A DNA stretch of 64,000 bases from Flavobacteriaceae bacterium NBU2977 (GTDB taxonomy: Bacteria; Bacteroidota; Bacteroidia; Flavobacteriales; Flavobacteriaceae). Shown in pieces: positions 61,940 to 64,000 of this stretch; the first letter of the stretch is position 1, and every line of letters starts with the position of its first letter. The stretch lies in assembly GCA_019931105.1 (NCBI GenBank), contig JAIOUW010000004.1, forward strand, positions 248,001 to 312,000, given 5' to 3'. Below the pieces are notes generated by a model. That model was given only the letters and a program-made list of their open reading frames with translations, had not been told where the DNA came from and made no database searches. The translations under genes were made by a program, and so were the position numbers.

Positions 61940-62021
<82 letters not shown>

Positions 62022-62145
62022 CATAAAATATTGGGGCAATCGCGAAGAAGCTGATTTAAAAGGTGGGGGTTAGGTTTGTTTCGTGGGCCCGAATAAACAA
62101 CGTTTTGGTTAAGGGTTTGGGTCTTTGAAATAATAAAAAATATTT

Positions 62146-62218
62146 GCGGGAGTAGCTCAGTTGGTAGAGCGTCAGCCTTCCAAGCTGAATGTCGCCGGTT
62201 CGAACCCGGTCTCCCGCT
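62146..62218 (+). tRNA. tRNA-Gly (anticodon TCC)
   Basis: A 73-base tRNA with acceptor GCGGGAG/CTCCCGC, anticodon loop CTTCCAA and T-arm CCGGTTCGAACCCGG. The last bases and the trailer recur at 62317-62333. Confidence 0.95.
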
Positions 62219-62333
62219 CAAGATAAACGTCTAGCTCTTTAGTTTTGGGGTGAGAAGTTTATATCGAGCGAAGTCGAGGAAAACCCGGCTTGCCCGTCCG
62301 AGGTGAAACGAAGGTGGGTCTCCCGCTCAAGAT
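62208..62333 (+). repeat. Direct repeat of the tRNA-Gly 3' end around a 92-base insert
   Basis: GGTCTCCCGCTCAAGAT appears at 62208-62224 (tRNA-Gly end and trailer) and again at 62317-62333. The 92 bases between hold a GAGCGAAGTCGAGG-type repeat. The pattern resembles the target duplication of an insertion at a tRNA 3' end. Confidence 0.6.
62251..62280 (+). repeat. GAGCGnAGTCGAnG-type dispersed repeat, copy 1
   Basis: TGAGAAGTTT followed by GAGCGAAGTCGAGG. A related copy stands at 63951-63980 after tRNA-Trp (CGAGAAGTTT, AAGCGCAGTCGAAGG). Such sequences are common beside flavobacterial tRNAs. Confidence 0.55.
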
Positions 62334-62345
62334 TGGCAAATTTGC

Positions 62346-62368
62346 CATTCCTGCGAAGGCAGGGATCT
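62346..62368. repeat. CATTCCTGCGAAG-type palindrome, second copy
   Basis: CATTCCTGCGAAGGCAGGGATCT, with CCTGC/GCAGG arms around GAAG, is the relative of the palindrome at 46665-46690. Confidence 0.6.
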
Positions 62369-62415
62369 CTTCCTTAGGGGTAATGTAATAAGGATGAAGA
62401 TATTAAACACTTTAC

Positions 62416-62487
62416 GCCGACGTAGCTCAGGGGTAGAGCGTTTCCTTGGTAAGGAAGAGGTCACGGGTTCAATTCCCGTCGTTGGCT
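62416..62487 (+). tRNA. tRNA-Thr (anticodon GGT)
   Basis: A 72-base tRNA with acceptor GCCGACG/CGTTGGC, anticodon loop TTGGTAA, and T-arm ACGGGTTCAATTCCCGT. It stands 57 bases before tuf. Confidence 0.95.
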
Positions 62488-62544
62488 CAACTTGATTTAA
62501 TTCGTACACACTAATATAAACAATAAGATTAAAATTAATTACAC

Positions 62545-63732
62545 ATGGCAAAGGAAACTTTTGATCGTTCCAAACCGCACTTGAATATAGGTACTATTGG
62601 ACACGTAGATCACGGTAAAACAACATTGACTGCCGCTATTACAGAGGTATTGTCTAACGCAGGGTTATCTGAAAAGAGAAGCTTCGATTCTATCGACAAT
62701 GCTCCTGAAGAAAAAGAAAGAGGTATTACTATCAATACATCTCACGTTGAATACCAAACAGCGAACCGCCACTACGCACACGTTGACTGTCCGGGTCACG
62801 CCGACTATGTGAAGAACATGGTTACCGGTGCTGCACAAATGGACGGTGCCATTTTGGTGGTAGCTGCTACCGACGGACCAATGCCACAAACCCGTGAGCA
62901 CATTCTTTTAGGTCGTCAGGTAGGTATTCCGCGCATCGTTGTTTTTATGAACAAGGTTGATATGGTGGATGACGAGGAGCTATTGGAGCTTGTTGAGATG
63001 GAAGTTCGTGAATTGCTTTCGTTCTACGAGTACGATGGTGACAATGGCCCTGTTATTTCAGGTTCTGCCCTTGGTGCCTTGAACGGCGAGCAGAAGTGGG
63101 TCGATACCGTAATGGAATTGATGGAAGCGGTCGATAATTGGATCGAATTGCCAAAAAGGGATGTCGATAAAGACTTCTTGATGCCCGTAGAAGATGTATT
63201 CACAATTACCGGTCGTGGTACTGTTGCTACCGGTCGTATTGAAACAGGTGTTGCGAACACTGGTGATGCAGTCGATATTATCGGAATGGGAGCTGAGAAA
63301 TTGGGTTCTACCATTACCGGTGTTGAGATGTTCCGCAAGATTTTGGATCGTGGTGAAGCTGGTGATAACGTAGGTATCTTGTTGAGAGGTATTGAAAAAC
63401 ACCAGATAAAAAGAGGTATGGTAATCTGTAAGCCAGGTTCTGTCAAGCCACATGCCAAGTTCGAGGCCGAGGTTTATATCCTTAAAAAAGAAGAAGGCGG
63501 TCGTCATACGCCATTCCACAATAACTATCGTCCGCAGTTCTATGTTAGAACTACCGATGTGACAGGTACGATCAACCTTCCTGCCGGAGTTGAAATGGTA
63601 ATGCCAGGTGATAACCTTACCATTACAGTTGATTTACTTTCTCCAATCGCATTGAGTGTAGGGCTTCGTTTTGCGATTCGTGAAGGTGGTAGAACCGTTG
63701 GTGCCGGTCAGGTGACCAAAATCTTAGATTAA
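62545..63732 (+). CDS. tuf: Elongation factor Tu
   Basis: GTPase that delivers aminoacyl-tRNA to the ribosome, 395 residues. G motifs are intact: GHVDHGKTT (P-loop, with His near the catalytic site), [15 protein letters not shown] and SALGAL; domain II and III follow with [15 protein letters not shown] and [18 protein letters not shown]. It starts at the ATG at 62545. Four tRNA genes precede it and tRNA-Trp follows, the tufB-type order known in E. coli. Confidence 0.98.
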   Translation: MAKETFDRSKPHLNIGTIGHVDHGKTTLTAAITEVLSNAGLSEKRSFDSIDNAPEEKERGITINTSHVEYQTANRHYAHVDCPGHADYVKNMVTGAAQMDGAILVVAATDGPMPQTREHILLGRQVGIPRIVVFMNKVDMVDDEELLELVEMEVRELLSFYEYDGDNGPVISGSALGALNGEQKWVDTVMELMEAVDNWIELPKRDVDKDFLMPVEDVFTITGRGTVATGRIETGVANTGDAVDIIGMGAEKLGSTITGVEMFRKILDRGEAGDNVGILLRGIEKHQIKRGMVICKPGSVKPHAKFEAEVYILKKEEGGRHTPFHNNYRPQFYVRTTDVTGTINLPAGVEMVMPGDNLTITVDLLSPIALSVGLRFAIREGGRTVGAGQVTKILD

Positions 63733-63750
63733 GAATCAAGGATAAAAATT

Positions 63751-63794
63751 TGCATTAAAGGGTGTCCCGTTAAGACGGGATACCTTTCAATGCA
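63751..63794 (+). terminator. Long imperfect hairpin downstream of tuf
   Basis: TGCATT pairs with AATGCA, AAAGG with CCTTT and TCCCGT with ACGGGA around a TAAG loop. There is no T-run, so it may be a processing signal between tuf and tRNA-Trp. Confidence 0.4.
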
Positions 63795-63846
63795 ATTATA
63801 AAGGGTGTGTTCTTCCGATGGTAATCGGGAATAATCATCAAAGAAT

Positions 63847-63919
63847 ACGGGTGTAGCTCAGTTGGTAGAGCACTGGTCTCCAAAACCAGGTGTCGGGAGT
63901 TCGAGTCTCTCCTCCCGTG
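63847..63919 (+). tRNA. tRNA-Trp (anticodon CCA)
   Basis: A 73-base tRNA with anticodon loop CTCCAAA, D-arm GCTCAGTTGGTAGAGC and T-arm GGGAGTTCGAGTCTCTC. The acceptor stem ACGGGTG/CTCCCGT has one T-T mismatch. It is downstream of tuf as in many Bacteroidota, and secE would be expected after it, beyond the window. Confidence 0.93.
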
Positions 63920-63950
63920 CTGAAATTATGGGATTAAAGTTTCATTGAGA

Positions 63951-63980
63951 CGAGAAGTTTGCCCTAAGCGCAGTCGAAGG
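63951..63980 (+). repeat. GAGCGnAGTCGAnG-type dispersed repeat, copy 2
   Basis: CGAGAAGTTTGCCCTAAGCG followed by CAGTCGAAGG, related to 62251-62280, immediately downstream of tRNA-Trp. The sequence continues into the window edge. Confidence 0.55.
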
Positions 63981-64000
63981 GAGTTTTCTCTCGAGCCATA

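Noticed and set aside
63751-63794. Hairpin after tuf as a strong terminator
   Set aside because: It lacks a T-run, and tRNA-Trp lies just beyond; it is kept only as a low-confidence structure.

Overview
The window comes from a bacterium of the Flavobacteriaceae (phylum Bacteroidota), probably a marine one. The protein families match that group (DUF1573, DUF2851, the RskA/ECF pair, THX, the short LUD protein beside ftsH). Promoters follow the Bacteroidota pattern TTTG, about 19 bases, TAnnTTTG, seen before the DUF1573 gene, the trp operon and the tRNA-tuf operon. The one conspicuous Shine-Dalgarno sequence lies in front of rpsU, as expected where the ribosome's anti-SD is masked. Base composition is moderate (estimated by eye near 40-43% GC). 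No prophage, CRISPR array, rRNA operon or large island is visible; this is chromosomal core.

Layout. 1-6.8 kb (minus strand): 3'-truncated gap, lipA, a creatininase-like hydrolase, an RDD membrane protein, a sterol-desaturase-like hydroxylase, and an OmpR-type regulator/kinase pair. 7-16 kb: a DoxX-like membrane protein, two tandem PPK2 kinases, a secreted unknown protein, a probable periplasmic sugar module (isomerase-like protein with an NTF2-like tail, a small TfoX-like protein, a Gfo/Idh/MocA oxidoreductase), valS and a DUF1573 protein. 16-29 kb: a PDZ aspartyl protease, an aminotransferase-murB pair, an ECF sigma/anti-sigma pair, a Cys-rich small protein, a second ECF sigma, then the membrane-biogenesis run rsfS-ftsH-LUD-cdsA-psd-ACBP, then birA, a SRPBCC protein, pyrE and a Nudix hydrolase. 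29-42 kb: an M14 peptidase lipoprotein, a PAS kinase with a receiver protein, coaD, ddl, PASTA, rluD, yaaA, THX, a uracil-DNA-glycosylase-like protein, ppc and a frameshifted TonB-plug protein.

42.8-53 kb holds an M20 peptidase and, on the minus strand, a complete trp operon in the order trpE-trpG-[four-helix gene]-trpD-trpC-trpF-trpB-trpA-small membrane protein. It begins with a consensus promoter, a short leader peptide containing three consecutive Trp codons and a Rho-independent terminator just before trpE, which is the layout of ribosome-mediated attenuation. Several of its junctions carry dispersed repeats, including a four-helix-bundle gene bounded by 26-bp inverted repeats.

53-64 kb: MarR regulator, rhodanese, DUF2851, PspC-like protein, K+ channel, alanine/cation symporter, helix-hairpin-helix protein, acyl-CoA dehydrogenase, rpsU, a tyrosine recombinase, hpf, then tRNA-Thr(TGT)-Tyr(GTA)-Gly(TCC)-Thr(GGT)-tuf-tRNA-Trp(CCA). 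That tRNA-tuf order matches the E. coli tufB locus. The most notable items are the trp attenuator, the mobile-looking four-helix gene and repeat-derived N-terminus of TrpG inside the trp operon, the Shine-Dalgarno before rpsU, and a duplicated tRNA-Gly 3' end bordering a repeat.
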